Positions 40,865 to 51,552 of a stretch of DNA of 64,000 bases are shown one piece after another. The stretch comes from Actinostola sp. cb2023 (taxonomy: Eukaryota > Cnidaria > Anthozoa > Actiniaria > Actinostolidae). Positions within the stretch are counted from its first letter, which is position 1. Each line of letters begins with the position of its first letter. The position numbers were made by a program, and so were the translations under genes. A model generated the notes under the pieces. That model ran no database searches and was not told the DNA's origin. It was given only the letters and a program-made list of their open reading frames with translations. The stretch lies in assembly GCA_033675265.1 (NCBI GenBank), contig JAUJYZ010000634.1, positions 62,001 to 126,000 of the forward strand, read 5' to 3'.

Positions 40865-42480
40865 GACTCCTGAGGTCGCAGGAAGTTTAAAGAATCATTT
40901 TCACTTGATGAAAAAAAGGAGTCAATAGGACGTTGAGTTGGTTTGAAGGTGCCTTTACTGATTTCAGTTCTTTGCTCGGTTTGTTGAGGCTGGGAACAAG
41001 AAAAAAAACTTAATGCTTCCTGGTGGCATTTGGATGTACTGTGTTCATGTGTTTGCACTACTCCGCAGAACTCTAGCCTCCCCTTTCCTGACAGGATATC
41101 TTCTTCCGAAATCTGTTTAGATTTTAGAGATGAATGACGAACGGAATTTCTCTTCGCCCAGTTTAAATAAGAAATGCAAATTTCACAACTTGTATTACTC
41201 TTTTCTCTATGCACAAATTGCGGGAAGATATCTCCTTCACTAGTCATATCAATCGCATCGCCAGCCTGATTTCCAACCATGACGGGGGGGAAAGCAACAG
41301 CAAGAAAGGCCCTGAATCTTGCAGATTGAAAATTGGACGATGCTAGTGATAACTTGTGGATTTCGAGTCTTCTTTCATTTGGAGTATTTATATTTTCAGA
41401 CCCAAACGTTTTCAACAAGAAATCAGAATAAGACTTTGGCTTTGATGGGAGATCACTAGAACGTAAATATTTAATTTTCTTAAAGTACTTCCTGTAGAAT
41501 GCATCTGGATCTCTTTCTTCTTCTTCTCCCGAAACATATATTGTCTCGGCGCTAATATCGTCTTCATCTGAATCACTATCTATAACCAATTTATTATAAT
41601 TAATTAATTTCTTCGGTTTGATTGGTTCACATTCATCATCATCGTCACTACATTCTATTTCTGTATTCATGTCATTTATTTTTGCAGATTGCTGTTCAAC
41701 GGTGTCTTTAGCTTCATCTCCGGTATTGTAATCGAAAGCAAAGTCATCAACCTCTCCTATTTCATTCTCGGCTTCCTCCTCTGTGGCTTCAATGTCTTTA
41801 TCTTCATCGCGAGCAGCATTGTAATCAACTGCAAAGTTATCACAATCTTCAAGCTCTCCGCCTAACCCAATTACGTCAGCCATGTCCTCTAACTCGTCAT
41901 CGCCATCTTTTGCGTCTTTTTGTTCAAGTAGATGAGGAGGAGTTATAAGGGGGTTGATGGTTTCTTTTTCAACTTCATCAGTACAATGTACAAACCGAAC
42001 ACAGTGAAATTCCTTTTTTTTCCTAACTACATTGTCCAGTGGTTTTCTTCCGAGAACGTAAAGTCCAAACTTTGCAAAGAAAGCATCTCTTGACACCTCT
42101 ACTCCTGTATCTTTTACAAATCTATTCAAAACATCATCCTTTGTCACTGCGTCTTCGCAATTGCCAACACAGAGTGCTTGAAGTGCCCATAACTTTATCT
42201 TTTCAGCAACTGGGGTTTCTCCGTGACCTCTTAAGACAATACCTCTGTATTCAGATCTGTTTCTTTTCATCATTTTCATTGCCCTCTCTCCTTCTACATT
42301 TGACACACAATTTTTAATGACCGTTCCAAAATATGAAAAAAATACCTCCCTTTCCTTTTCCTCAACGGAACTGTGCATGTCTTTGTATGTTTTCCACAAC
42401 ACTTCTTTTTTGGTGAAAACGTCTTCCGATGATTGAATAATATTTTCCTTGAACCATTTCTCGACGTCCTCCAAACGCAT
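40852..42480 (-). CDS. 5' ORF of the same element: tandem RFX-like winged-helix repeats and acidic region
   Basis: 542 aa from the ATG at 42,480; that ATG directly follows TTTGCAG, so a spliced upstream exon is possible. Residues 8-82 and 97-165 are two related segments (FTKKEVLWKTYKDM ... VFFSYFGTVIK and VTKDDVLNRFVKDT ... AFFAKFGLYVLGRK). Their 'K..V...Y/F......FF..FG' spacing resembles RFX-type winged-helix domains. Residues about 190-330 are highly acidic (DSDSDEDD). A Cys/His cluster (CEICISYLNWAKRN ... HEHSTSKCHQEALSFF) follows near 430-495 and may bind zinc. The ORF is 5' in a four-ORF set that ends with a chromodomain and Ulp1 protease. Confidence 0.6.
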   Translation of the reverse strand: MRLEDVEKWFKENIIQSSEDVFTKKEVLWKTYKDMHSSVEEKEREVFFSYFGTVIKNCVSNVEGERAMKMMKRNRSEYRGIVLRGHGETPVAEKIKLWALQALCVGNCEDAVTKDDVLNRFVKDTGVEVSRDAFFAKFGLYVLGRKPLDNVVRKKKEFHCVRFVHCTDEVEKETINPLITPPHLLEQKDAKDGDDELEDMADVIGLGGELEDCDNFAVDYNAARDEDKDIEATEEEAENEIGEVDDFAFDYNTGDEAKDTVEQQSAKINDMNTEIECSDDDDECEPIKPKKLINYNKLVIDSDSDEDDISAETIYVSGEEEERDPDAFYRKYFKKIKYLRSSDLPSKPKSYSDFLLKTFGSENINTPNERRLEIHKLSLASSNFQSARFRAFLAVAFPPVMVGNQAGDAIDMTSEGDIFPQFVHREKSNTSCEICISYLNWAKRNSVRHSSLKSKQISEEDILSGKGRLEFCGVVQTHEHSTSKCHQEALSFFSCSQPQQTEQRTEISKGTFKPTQRPIDSFFSSSENDSLNFLRPQESCVK

Positions 42481-42827
42481 CTGCAAAGAATAAAATCAAT
42501 CCCTTCTACTTGTTTCTTAATTACAGATGAATTCAGGTTGTGCATAATGATATCAATTCGGTATCATGTACGATTACTAGCAACGAAATTTAGGTGCATA
42601 ATCTATCACTTATTTTGAAATTCGAACAAATCATCGTCTAGTCTATTGTTTTTTACCTTGCAAGGCTGCCTGTCAGTTATTGTTTCGAAACAACAGTCTT
42701 CAGTCATTCTGACGCAAGCATTTAGGAAAACGTTCTATATGAAAAGAAAAATGCATGCAGGGAACGTAATAATCATATTAAATTCATTTGTGGATTTCCT
42801 TTAATTGGGATAGATCGATAGATATTT
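42481..42827. other. No gene seen; right end of the inserted segment
   Basis: AT-rich sequence between the 5' ORF of the chromodomain/Ulp1 element and the resumption of the 94-bp satellite. It should contain the element's 5' leader and one end, but no inverted copy of it is seen at 30,465. Confidence 0.5.
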
Positions 42828-44345
42828 GCTACACCCGTCGTTCTAGACTAAGCTTTGTGTAATACGAAACATTCTTTTCTGTAGGTTGATGTGTTTATAT
42901 ATTTTATACTTTAACAGTTTTGCTACACCCGTCGTTCTAGACTAAGCTTTATGTAATACGAAACATTCTTTTCTGTAGGTTGATGTATTGCTATATTTTA
43001 TACTTTAACAGTTTTGCTACACCCGTCGTTCTAGACTAAGCTTTGTGTAATACGAAACATTCTTTTCTGTAGGTTGATGTATTTTTATATTTTATACTTT
43101 AACAGTTTTGCTACACTCGTCGTTCTAGACTAAGCTTTGTGTAATACGAAACATTCTTTTCTGTAGGTTGATGTATTTTTATATTTTTATGTGTTATACT
43201 TTAACAGTTTTGCTACACCCGTCGTTCTAGACTAAGCTTTGTGTAATAAGAAACATTCTTTTCTGTAGGTTGATGTATTTTTATATTTTATACTTTAACA
43301 GTTTTGCTACACCCGTCGTTTTAGACTAAGCTTTGTGTAATACGAAACATTATTTTCTGTAGTCGTAGACTAAGCTTTGATGTACATTCTTTTTTTTATA
43401 TTTTATACTTTAACAGTTTTGCTACACTCGTCGTTCTAGACTAAGCTTTGTGTAATACGAAACATTCTTTTCTGTAGGTTGATGTATTTTTATATTTTAT
43501 ACTTTAACAGTTTTGCTACACTCGTCGTTCTAGACTAAGCTTTGTGTAATACGAAACATTCTTTTCTGTAGGGTTGATGTATTGCTATATTTTATACTTT
43601 AACAGTTTTGCTACACCCGTCGTTCTAGACTAAGCTTTGTGTAATACGAAACATTCTTTTCTGTAGGTTGATGTATTTTAATATTTTATACTTTAACAGT
43701 TTTGCTACACCCGTCGTTCTAGACTAAGCTTTGTGTAATACGAAACATTCTTTTCTGTAGGTTGATGTATTTTTATATTTTATACTTTAACAGTTTTGCT
43801 ACACTCGTCGTTCTAGACTAAGCTTTGTGTAATACGAAACATTCTTTTCTGTAGGTTGATGTATTGCTATATTTTATACTTTAACAGTTTTGCTACACCC
43901 GTCGTTCTAGACTAAGCTTTGTGTAATACGAAAATTCTTTTCTGTTTTCTGTAGGTTGATGTATTTTAATATTTTATACTTTAACAGTTTTGCTACACCC
44001 GTCGTTCTAGACTAAGCTTTGTGTAATACGAAACATTCTTTTCTGTAGGTTGATGTATTTTTATATTTTATACTTTAACAGTTTTGCTACACTCGTCGTT
44101 CTAGACTAAGCTTTGTGTAATACGAAACATTCTTTTCTGTAGGTTGATGTATTTTAATATTTTATACTTTAACAGTTTTGCTACACTCGTCGTTCTAGAC
44201 TAAGCTTTGTGTAATACGAAACATTCTTTTCTGTAGGTTGCTGTATTTTTATATTTTATACTTTAACAGTTTTGCTACACTCGTCGTTCTAGACTAAGCT
44301 TTGTGTAATACGAAACATTCTTTTCTGTAGGTTGATGTATTTGTA
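42828..44345. repeat. 94-bp satellite array, block 3 right part
   Basis: About 16 monomers, some with small insertions (extra TTTTTATGTG near 43,185; partial TTTTCTG duplication near 43,940; a truncated monomer near 43,360). It is the continuation of the array cut at 30,464. Confidence 0.96.
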
Positions 44346-44693
44346 ATGCATGTTCATTTCCTAATTACATTAATTTTAATAAACTCGTTCCCGGTCCCCT
44401 GCTCGATTAGGTAATGGCTAATTGCCTCTCACTTCTATCAATTTTAACTTTTTTATTAAAGCCATATTTATACTGAATTCATTCACCATATAAGGTCACG
44501 TTGACCATATAAAGCACGGAGCATGGTTGAGCTGGGAACCAATCAAAACGCTGGAAATACAATCACTAGGTTGAGTATTTTTCATTTATTTTCGCATTGA
44601 TTGAATGGTAATTTTACAAATCATTATAAATATTAATTCAACGTTTTTTTAATTATTTTCTAAGTATTCAAACTAAACAGAAATGATTATCAA
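44346..44693. other. Conserved spacer of the P block, copy 3
   Basis: No gene. It is the cleanest spacer: it lacks the two miniature elements present in block 2 and so serves as their empty site (44,412-44,424 and about 44,680-44,690). Confidence 0.85.
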
Positions 44694-44774
44694 TATGTTA
44701 TTAGTTCATGCAAACAACAATCAGATCATTTCACTTGTAAATCAATAAACTTGTTGGACTTATTTAGACCTTTT
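44694..44774. repeat. Single 91-bp unit at the 3' end of P3
   Basis: One copy of the unit amplified next to P1 and P2 (ATGTTATTAGTTCATGCAAA start). Its single state marks it as the natural 3' flank of the gene. Confidence 0.9.
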
Positions 44775-47700
44775 TTATTTAGAGGCTTCGTCTATTTGGC
44801 AAAACAAACCGCCAAGATAGGAAGTCGTTTCCTTAGGGCACAATGCACACTGTTTGGTATACAAGGACATCCGGTATCTTTTGTCATGACAACAGCCGTC
44901 TTGCGACATGACCGTATTCGACCTCTGAAGCAATTTTGGAACTTCACTTTTCTTCTTTGCATCATACGGAACCTTCAATATGGCTTTGACTCTTAATAGT
45001 AGATTGGTTTCTGGAGTGGGTGCATCATAATTTAGTTCTTTTGAACCTTGATGGATAGTGACCTTAAGACTCCAAGTAGAAAGGACTGTAGGCAGGAGGC
45101 TCGATCCTTGCACCCTCTTCGTTTTGTCACAAATCTTGGGAAGATTATCACACAGGCTGTAGGGATTGTCGATTTCGGTGGAGCAGCTGGTGTAGCCTTC
45201 TTCGTAGAGCGTGCGATAACTATTTTGCCCTTTTGGAAGTAGGTATACTACTCTGGTGTTTGGATTCATTGTTGAAACAGAACTTCCAGCGATAGAAGTC
45301 ATTGTTACCTGGGTGGTGGTGTACCCCTGGGCTGATGAGTCTTCATATGTTTTGTGAGGAAGAAAGAGTTTTAAACTTTTAATGAAAGGAATTGACCTTT
45401 GTCCGGGTATAATCCAACCATATTCTGTCAGCCAGTTTTTATCAACAGGAATTTGGAAAATAACTGTTTCTCCTCTTGCTAGTGCTTGCAGGTCGACAAC
45501 ACCGGTATCACCTTCTGACTGTGCTCTGGTTGGAATATACACATCTCTTTCAATCTCATCATATGGAGTGTTATCTTTATAGGAAATTAGAGCATCGATA
45601 TTTTCCTTGACAAAGAGACCATTAACCGTTGAGCAAGGCGGTGCACGTTTTCCTAGATTTTTGTATTCCAGGACGTCACAGTAAACTGAAGAAACCTTCT
45701 GAATTTTACTTTGCATCATGAAGAACCCAGTAATGAGTTGGCTTGCTTCTATAACATCATGTTTGCCCTCGATATTCTTTGCAAATCTCTGTGCCAGATT
45801 ACCACGAACAACTGCAGCAACGGCGTCTACCAGCTGAAACTGGAAGTCAAAGATATCTTCTCTTAGAGTAAAGAATTGTGCAAGAGTTCCTTCTAGTTTT
45901 TCACATAGTAGCTTGCCTCCAGCGATGCCCTTAGGAATGGATCCTGCTATTCCAACTTCGCCATTGAGCACGTCACAGGTGGCATCTTTGAATGCGGACC
46001 ACAAAGCGTCGTTCTTTGCCAGTATGTGTCGGTCTGTTTGTGGAGTATAGGCTCCGTATTCTTCTATAAACTTGTCAGCATCCTTTCCGATATCGTTTTC
46101 TTGGCCATTTCTAATTTTGTCAACAACACTCTGAAGTGTTGAAATCTGTTCTGCGTTACTCCCAAACGCTCTTGTGAGCTGCAACGAGTCCTTTGTCAAA
46201 TCGTCCAGTGCGACAAAAAGTGCTATACCGTGTGCAAGTTCTGCTGCAGCATTAGCAACTTTCCCTGTTTGGTCCAAGACATCCTTAACGTCAGGTCCTG
46301 CGAATATTAACTTTAAAGGGTTACTGTTAGTCATAACCAAGACTGCAAGCTTTGCTGTTTCCTCTGCCAAATTAGCAGTCAAAATTACTTCCATCAACGT
46401 CATTGCTTCTGTAATGTCTTTTGTGAGCTTTGTTTCCACAGTATTCAGAACTTTGGTATACTTGTCCAGAGAGTCTTTCAAAAAGGCAGCATCTGCTGAG
46501 GCAATTCCTTGGTCAAACTTTGCAAGACCTTCAAAGAATGTGGAGAGTCCTGACACTGAGGCCTGCATGTTGTCGTCAAGTTTATTAATTCTGCCCAACA
46601 GTTCAAAATGCTGGAGATTTTCCTTTTGTAGCGTAACCAATTGATCATAATCAATTTGAGAGGATTCGCGAAGGTCTTTCACTTTTTTATCTTTGTTTTG
46701 ATTCTGTTGAATTTTCCTTACAAGTTTGTACTGTTGAAAAATTGTCATGCGGACAGGCTGCAACAAACTTGATTAAATCACACTGTTTCTTAGACATTTC
46801 CAAAGCCTCTTTTTTTTCTTCTACCATGGATAACGCGACGTCAAGTTTTGTAAATGCAGACCCTGACACAGCATCGTTGTAAAATGTCTTCCAAGTCATA
46901 CCCCAGTACGATGGCAGAGATGCGGCATAGGATATCAGGCGATCTGCATCTTCCAAGACTTTATGAAATGTGCCAAGATAATTACACTCTTCACTTTGAC
47001 AGTTTTGAGGACATAATCGTTGGAATATCATTTCATTGATTTGGTACCAGAAAATACCAGCCATCATGGGGAGAGCCTTCTTGACATCACATTTGTTATC
47101 TACTGTGCACACTGATATGGTATCTTCAAAATACTTCAAGGTGTTTATAGCTACCTGGAAATTTGCTGTGTGTTCTTCCAACGCTTTTTGTTTCAACCGC
47201 TCCCGTTCCTTTATTACAGCCACCGCGCTAGCCGCGAACCCTTTCAATCATTTCTTGAATATCGGTTCTTCGTGATCCCACAGGCATTTTATTGACGTAC
47301 AGCGGTGTTTCAGGTGTTGGGCATGTCTGAATATCATTACAAACCTTTGTTATAGATATTTCTTTCAAATCATCAAGGCTCTCAGAATAAGAGATATTGG
47401 CCACTGCTTGACAAATATTGGAAAAAGTAATGGTATGTGATTCAGTTCCTGGATTATCTAGAAATGGGCCAACGATTTCAAGTATTACAGAGAAGACCAT
47501 CTTCATACGTCGGTTGTTATTCTCTTCTAACGTATAACTTCTGATAAGAACGGCTATGGCGCTAGGCTCGATTGAAATAACCTGACGAAGCATTTCCAAG
47601 TCATTCCTTGATTGAGGAACATCAAGTGGAGATTTCATGAATTCTTCAGCCGCACGTTGTACTTCTTTTATGACATCGATGAATCTTTGTAGAGTCTTCG

Positions 47701-47857
47701 CCTGATCGATGTTCGATTTCATTGATTCCATCGAAAAGATCCTTTGTTTTGCTTGGATCAGCGAGGATAAGGTCTTGGCAAAACTGTTCTCTTGACAATG
47801 GGCACCAACGACCACCATACCAGCGAGCACCAACAAGAACATGTGCTGGCTAACCAT
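44775..47857 (-). pseudogene. P3: third copy of the secreted-protein gene, two frameshifts
   Basis: Full-length relative of P1/P2 read as three overlapping frames: 47,857-47,228 (signal peptide and first 209 aa), 47,247-46,687 (middle) and 46,766-44,775 (last two thirds). The first break falls in the segment that is variable between paralogues. The second, near 46,735, is a 2-base loss relative to P1 in the stretch encoding the end of the CPHDNF motif. Elsewhere the frames stay open, and the Cys positions and C-terminal CC-C-C-C tail are kept, so the damage is recent or the assembly has errors. The leader with splice acceptor (exon start 47,891) survives. A GGGGAA tract sits 80 bases upstream. 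Confidence 0.8.
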
Positions 47858-47939
47858 GATCAGCTCGCCTCTTATCTACAACGAGATATCCCTGCAAGTA
47901 ATACATGTACAATAATTAGTTACGCCGATTAGAAATAAA

Positions 47940-48176
47940 GAAGAGGACGAGGAAGGGGAAGGGGAAGGGGAAGGGGAAGGGGGGGAGGGGGAGGGGGAAG
48001 GGGAAAGGGGAAGGGGAGGGGGGAAGGGGAAGGGGAAGGGGAAGGGGAAGGGGAAGGGGAAGGGGAAGGGGAAGGGGAAGGGAAGGGGAAGGGGAGGGGA
48101 AGGGGAAGGGGAAGGGGAAGGGGAAGGGGAAGGGGAAGGGGAAGGGGGGGAAGGGGAAGGGGAAGGGGAAGGGGAA
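47940..48176. repeat. GGGGAA polypurine minisatellite
   Basis: About 237 bases of GGGGAA hexamers with a few GGGGGG and GGGGAGG variants, giving some three dozen G runs on the + strand. This sequence can form G-quadruplexes and triplex (H-DNA). It lies upstream of the P3 leader, within 50 bases of its splice acceptor, in the expected intron. Pro-Ser ORFs read from it are artefacts. Confidence 0.97.
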
Positions 48177-48478
48177 TAATTTGCCACAAATAAAAAATTA
48201 TTATAATAAATTATAAGATGACATAATAGTAATAGGAATAAAGCGATGATGCAGTAACAGGACGAAGTTATTACTAACTTTAATTAGAACAATATATAAA
48301 ACAATAGAGAAATATATTATCAAATAACCCCATATGGATAAAAATATTGTTCACATAAATATATTGACTCCAAGAGAGTCATCTTGGATTTTTCGTTTTC
48401 CGTTAATAATTTGATTGGATGTAACCTTCTCATGTTTGTATTCTCCTTCAAGTCATTTTCATTTTCGGGACTCAGTAG
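48177..48478. other. No gene seen
   Basis: AT-rich sequence after the GGGGAA tract with no exon or repeat structure I could support. Confidence 0.5.
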
Positions 48479-49112
48479 TAATAAGCCACTTCACGCTAGC
48501 TTTCCTCCGCCATTTTGAATGTGGGCAAACGCGCGGAAATTTATAGAAATCTACATCTAATAAGTTTTCATATTGGGAATTCACCAGGTGTTGGGTATAC
48601 TAGGTAATCTTCTTATTAATTGGGTTGGACGATACAACATCTTGCCTATCGGCGAATCTTGAACAAAAAAAATCTGGCCGGATCACTTTGACTTGCCGTT
48701 AACGTTCTCCGCTCAATTTTGTTGGATTTTCAAAATGTATACTTCGATAATCAGCAGGCATGCATATTAGTTGTCGGACTGAAAATAAGGCCAATGTAGG
48801 TGTTTAACTACCTTTTTCGAGTCAATTTTCTTTTCACGAATATATATCTTAAAATTTCGAGCTAATTTGCATATTTGCGTGCCGAACGTTTTATTCAAAC
48901 AAAAATATTTGTGCTCGATTTGTAGTCTTTCAATACCTATCATATTAGAGATCATAAATAACAAAAAAAATATTTTTTTAAATGGTAAGTTTTTGAAAAT
49001 CGAACGAAATCTAGCGGAGTTTCGACAAGTCAAAGTGATCCAGATTTCTATAAATTTCCGCGCGTTTACACCAATTCAAAATGGCGGACGGAAGACTGAA
49101 CTGGCTTATTAT
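48479..49112. mobile_element. 634-bp inverted-repeat element, CGCGCGGAAATTTATAGAAA arms
   Basis: The left arm (AATAAGCCACTTCACGC, then CCGCCATTTTGAAT, then GCGCGGAAATTTATAGAAAT) mirrors the right arm ending at 49,112. The mirror resumes after a 120-base interruption on the left: GGATCACTTTGACTTG near 48,680 against its inverse near 49,030. The interruption (about 48,553-48,672) looks like a later insertion. No transposase. Confidence 0.75.
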
Positions 49113-49187
49113 ATCGTGAAAGAGATCTTTGGACTGAAGTATATTTTTCACTGATCCACTTGTATGTTTACCGTATATGTGTGTACC

Positions 49188-49578
49188 TATAGACCCTATG
49201 CAAAAAGGTGTGGCAAAGGAGATACCTTAGTTCATCACTTATAGAAGACATCATTACCATCATTTGAAAGAGCGTATCCAAGCTAGTGATCATGCCAAAT
49301 CTTAGCGTTGTAAGATAAAAAGCTAAAAAGTTACAGCTATTTGAAATTAGAAAGATTTGTATGGAAAAGAGACCCAAGGCCTGGCCGGCCTCGTTTTCAT
49401 GTTTAAGGTACATTTCAAATGCTTATACCTCTGCACTAATGTAACATGCAACTTCATAAATGTACCAAGTTACTTATTTAGACATGGTCTTTCTTGCAAT
49501 GGAAATATTTTTTTGAAATCATTTATATTTCGTGGTGCTCGTTCCCAGTTTTCACTCGTTTTGCATATAGGGTCTATA
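49188..49578. mobile_element. 391-bp inverted-repeat element, TATAGACCCTATGCAAAA ends
   Basis: Ends TATAGACCCTATGCAAAA and TTTTGCATATAGGGTCTATA are inverted copies. The inside is unique AT-rich sequence with no convincing ORF. Confidence 0.75.
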
Positions 49579-50245
49579 TAATTTTGCAATAGACTTAGTT
49601 CAGTTCCTACTCTTAAATTTTCTTTTTTCTTCCTCGTGTTATAAATTACAAACATAATTAAGGCTGGGGGCTAACGTCTGGAAAACTTATCAGTTACTTT
49701 AGCCCTCAGGTTCCCTCACTAACTATGTTTATAAATCAATTACGTTACAATGAAAAAATTCTGCTAATAAATTGGAATATATCATCTAAAAAAATGGGAA
49801 AAACTATCAGAAGCTCTTGAAGAATTTTCAATAACCCAGCGATGGCCTCCTCAGTATGTGTTTTCCTTTAATTCTTGTAGTTTTTATTAGTGTTTTGATT
49901 TGTATATTATCTCAATGTTGTAACTATATTGATATGTTTGTAACAACACATTGTAAAATTTACAAAACAATTGAAGAAATCCGTGAAGAAAAAAAAATTG
50001 GCCTCAGGCTCTAACATTACTCTTAATTAATATAGTTGATTATTCTTTTCTCTTTTTTCTATTATTATAAACTATATAAGATACCTTGTATGAATTTTTT
50101 GGAGTAAATAAAGCATTAATTAATTAATTCATTCATTCAAGTTCAAAACAAAGCAAAAGTAATCTAATATTTCTTGCAAAACTTCATTCCCATCAACACA
50201 TACAATATTGTGTCATCACCCCAAGAATTATTATTATTACATATG
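49579..50245. other. No gene; possible LINE/SINE 3' tail at 50,100-50,140
   Basis: The stretch ends with GGAGTAAATAAAGC followed by ATTA/ATTC short tandem repeats (about 50,101-50,140), the look of a retroposon 3' tail. Upstream 450 bases have no recognisable reverse-transcriptase frame. Confidence 0.4.
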
Positions 50246-50597
50246 TAAGATATACATTTTCTTAGTTAATTTCAAACGTTTTCGATCATTCGATCATCAT
50301 CAGGTTAATGCTGGAGGTCATTGGTGAAAACGTTTGAAATTAACTAAGAAAATGTATATCTTATACCCCATTCACACCAAACCTTGTTTAGTTAAACTGA
50401 GTTTATTCTCACTTCTCTAATTCGAGGGCATTTAATTTCACAAGAATCAAACTACCTGGAATTTATATTGTGCAACATAAAGGACAGTTTACTAGCAGTT
50501 TTGTGCCAAAAGTTCCATGGCGTCTGTAGATAATTTTCTAAACCTGTTTAGTTAAACCACCTTAAACCATGTTTAAGCCTTGGTGTGAACGGGGTAT
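50246..50597. mobile_element. Two abutting palindromic miniature elements
   Basis: First: TAAGATATACATTTTCTTAG with inverse at 50,363 (arms about 37 bases). Second: ATACCCCATTCACACCAA with inverse TTGGTGTGAACGGGGTAT ending at 50,597, containing GTTTAGTTAAAC-type internal repeats. They share two or three bases at their junction, so one may have landed in the other's target. Confidence 0.75.
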
Positions 50598-51472
50598 TAC
50601 ATACATACAATATTCTTACATGACTTTTTAAAGTTTCAATACGTACCTTATAAGAAAAGCGCTTAGTTCTGTTAAGTTAGCGATCTGCAATCCCTGGGTT
50701 GATGTAGAAGTGACTAGACATAGACTAAACTATACTGTGATATTGATTCACACATATATTTTATAAACAGGTTGATGTATATTTATATTTTATACTTTAA
50801 CAGTTTTTGTTATGGTACCAGTCATTCTCTAAGCTTTGTGCAATCCCTAATATTTTATAAACAGGTTGATGTATTTATATATTTTATGCTTTAACGGTTT
50901 TGCTACACCCGTCGTTCTAGACTAAGCTTTGTGTAATACGAAATCAGTATTATATATTTTCTGTAGGTTGATGTATTTTTATATTTTATACTTTAACAGT
51001 TTTGCTACACCCTACGTTCTAGACTAAGCTTTGTGTAATACGAAACATTCTTTTCTGTAGGTTGATGTATTTTTATATTTTATACTTTAACAGTTTTGCT
51101 ACACCCGTCGTTCTAGACTAAGCTTTGTGTAATACGAAACATTATTTTCTGTAGGTTGCTGTACTTATATATTTTATGCTTTAACAGTTTTGCTACACCC
51201 GTCGTTCTAGACTAAGCTTTGTGTAATACGAAACATTCTTCTCTGTAGGTTGATGTATTTTTATATTTTGTACTTTAACGGTTTTGCTACACCCGTCATT
51301 CTAGACTAAGCTTTGTGTAATACGAAACATTCTTTTCTGTACGTTGATGTATTTTTATATTTTATACTTTAACAGTTTCGCTACATCCGTCGTTCTAGAC
51401 TAAGCTTTGTGTAATACGAAACATTCTTTTTTGTACGTTGATGTATTTTTATATATTATACTTTTATATTAT

Positions 51473-51552
51473 CACTCTGTAAAGCGCTATTGACATACTA
51501 TGAAATAGCGCTATATAAATAAAGATATTATTATTATTATTATTATTATATC
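51473..51552 (+). mobile_element. L2-like retroposon 3' tail inside the satellite, copy 1
   Basis: CTGTAAAGCGCTATTGACAT, then TAGCGCTATATAAATAAAG and a TTA microsatellite. The GCGCTATATAAATA tail is typical of L2/CR1-type LINEs and SINEs that use their machinery. A second identical copy lies at about 53,068-53,140 because the surrounding satellite was duplicated. Confidence 0.65.

Noticed and set aside
30465..42827. One Polinton/Maverick-type element
   Set aside because: No polymerase B, integrase, packaging ATPase or capsid-like ORF and no terminal inverted repeats; an Ulp1-like protease alone is not enough.
47876..48189. Pro/Ser-rich ORFs on the minus strand
   Set aside because: Translation of the GGGGAA tract; not protein coding.
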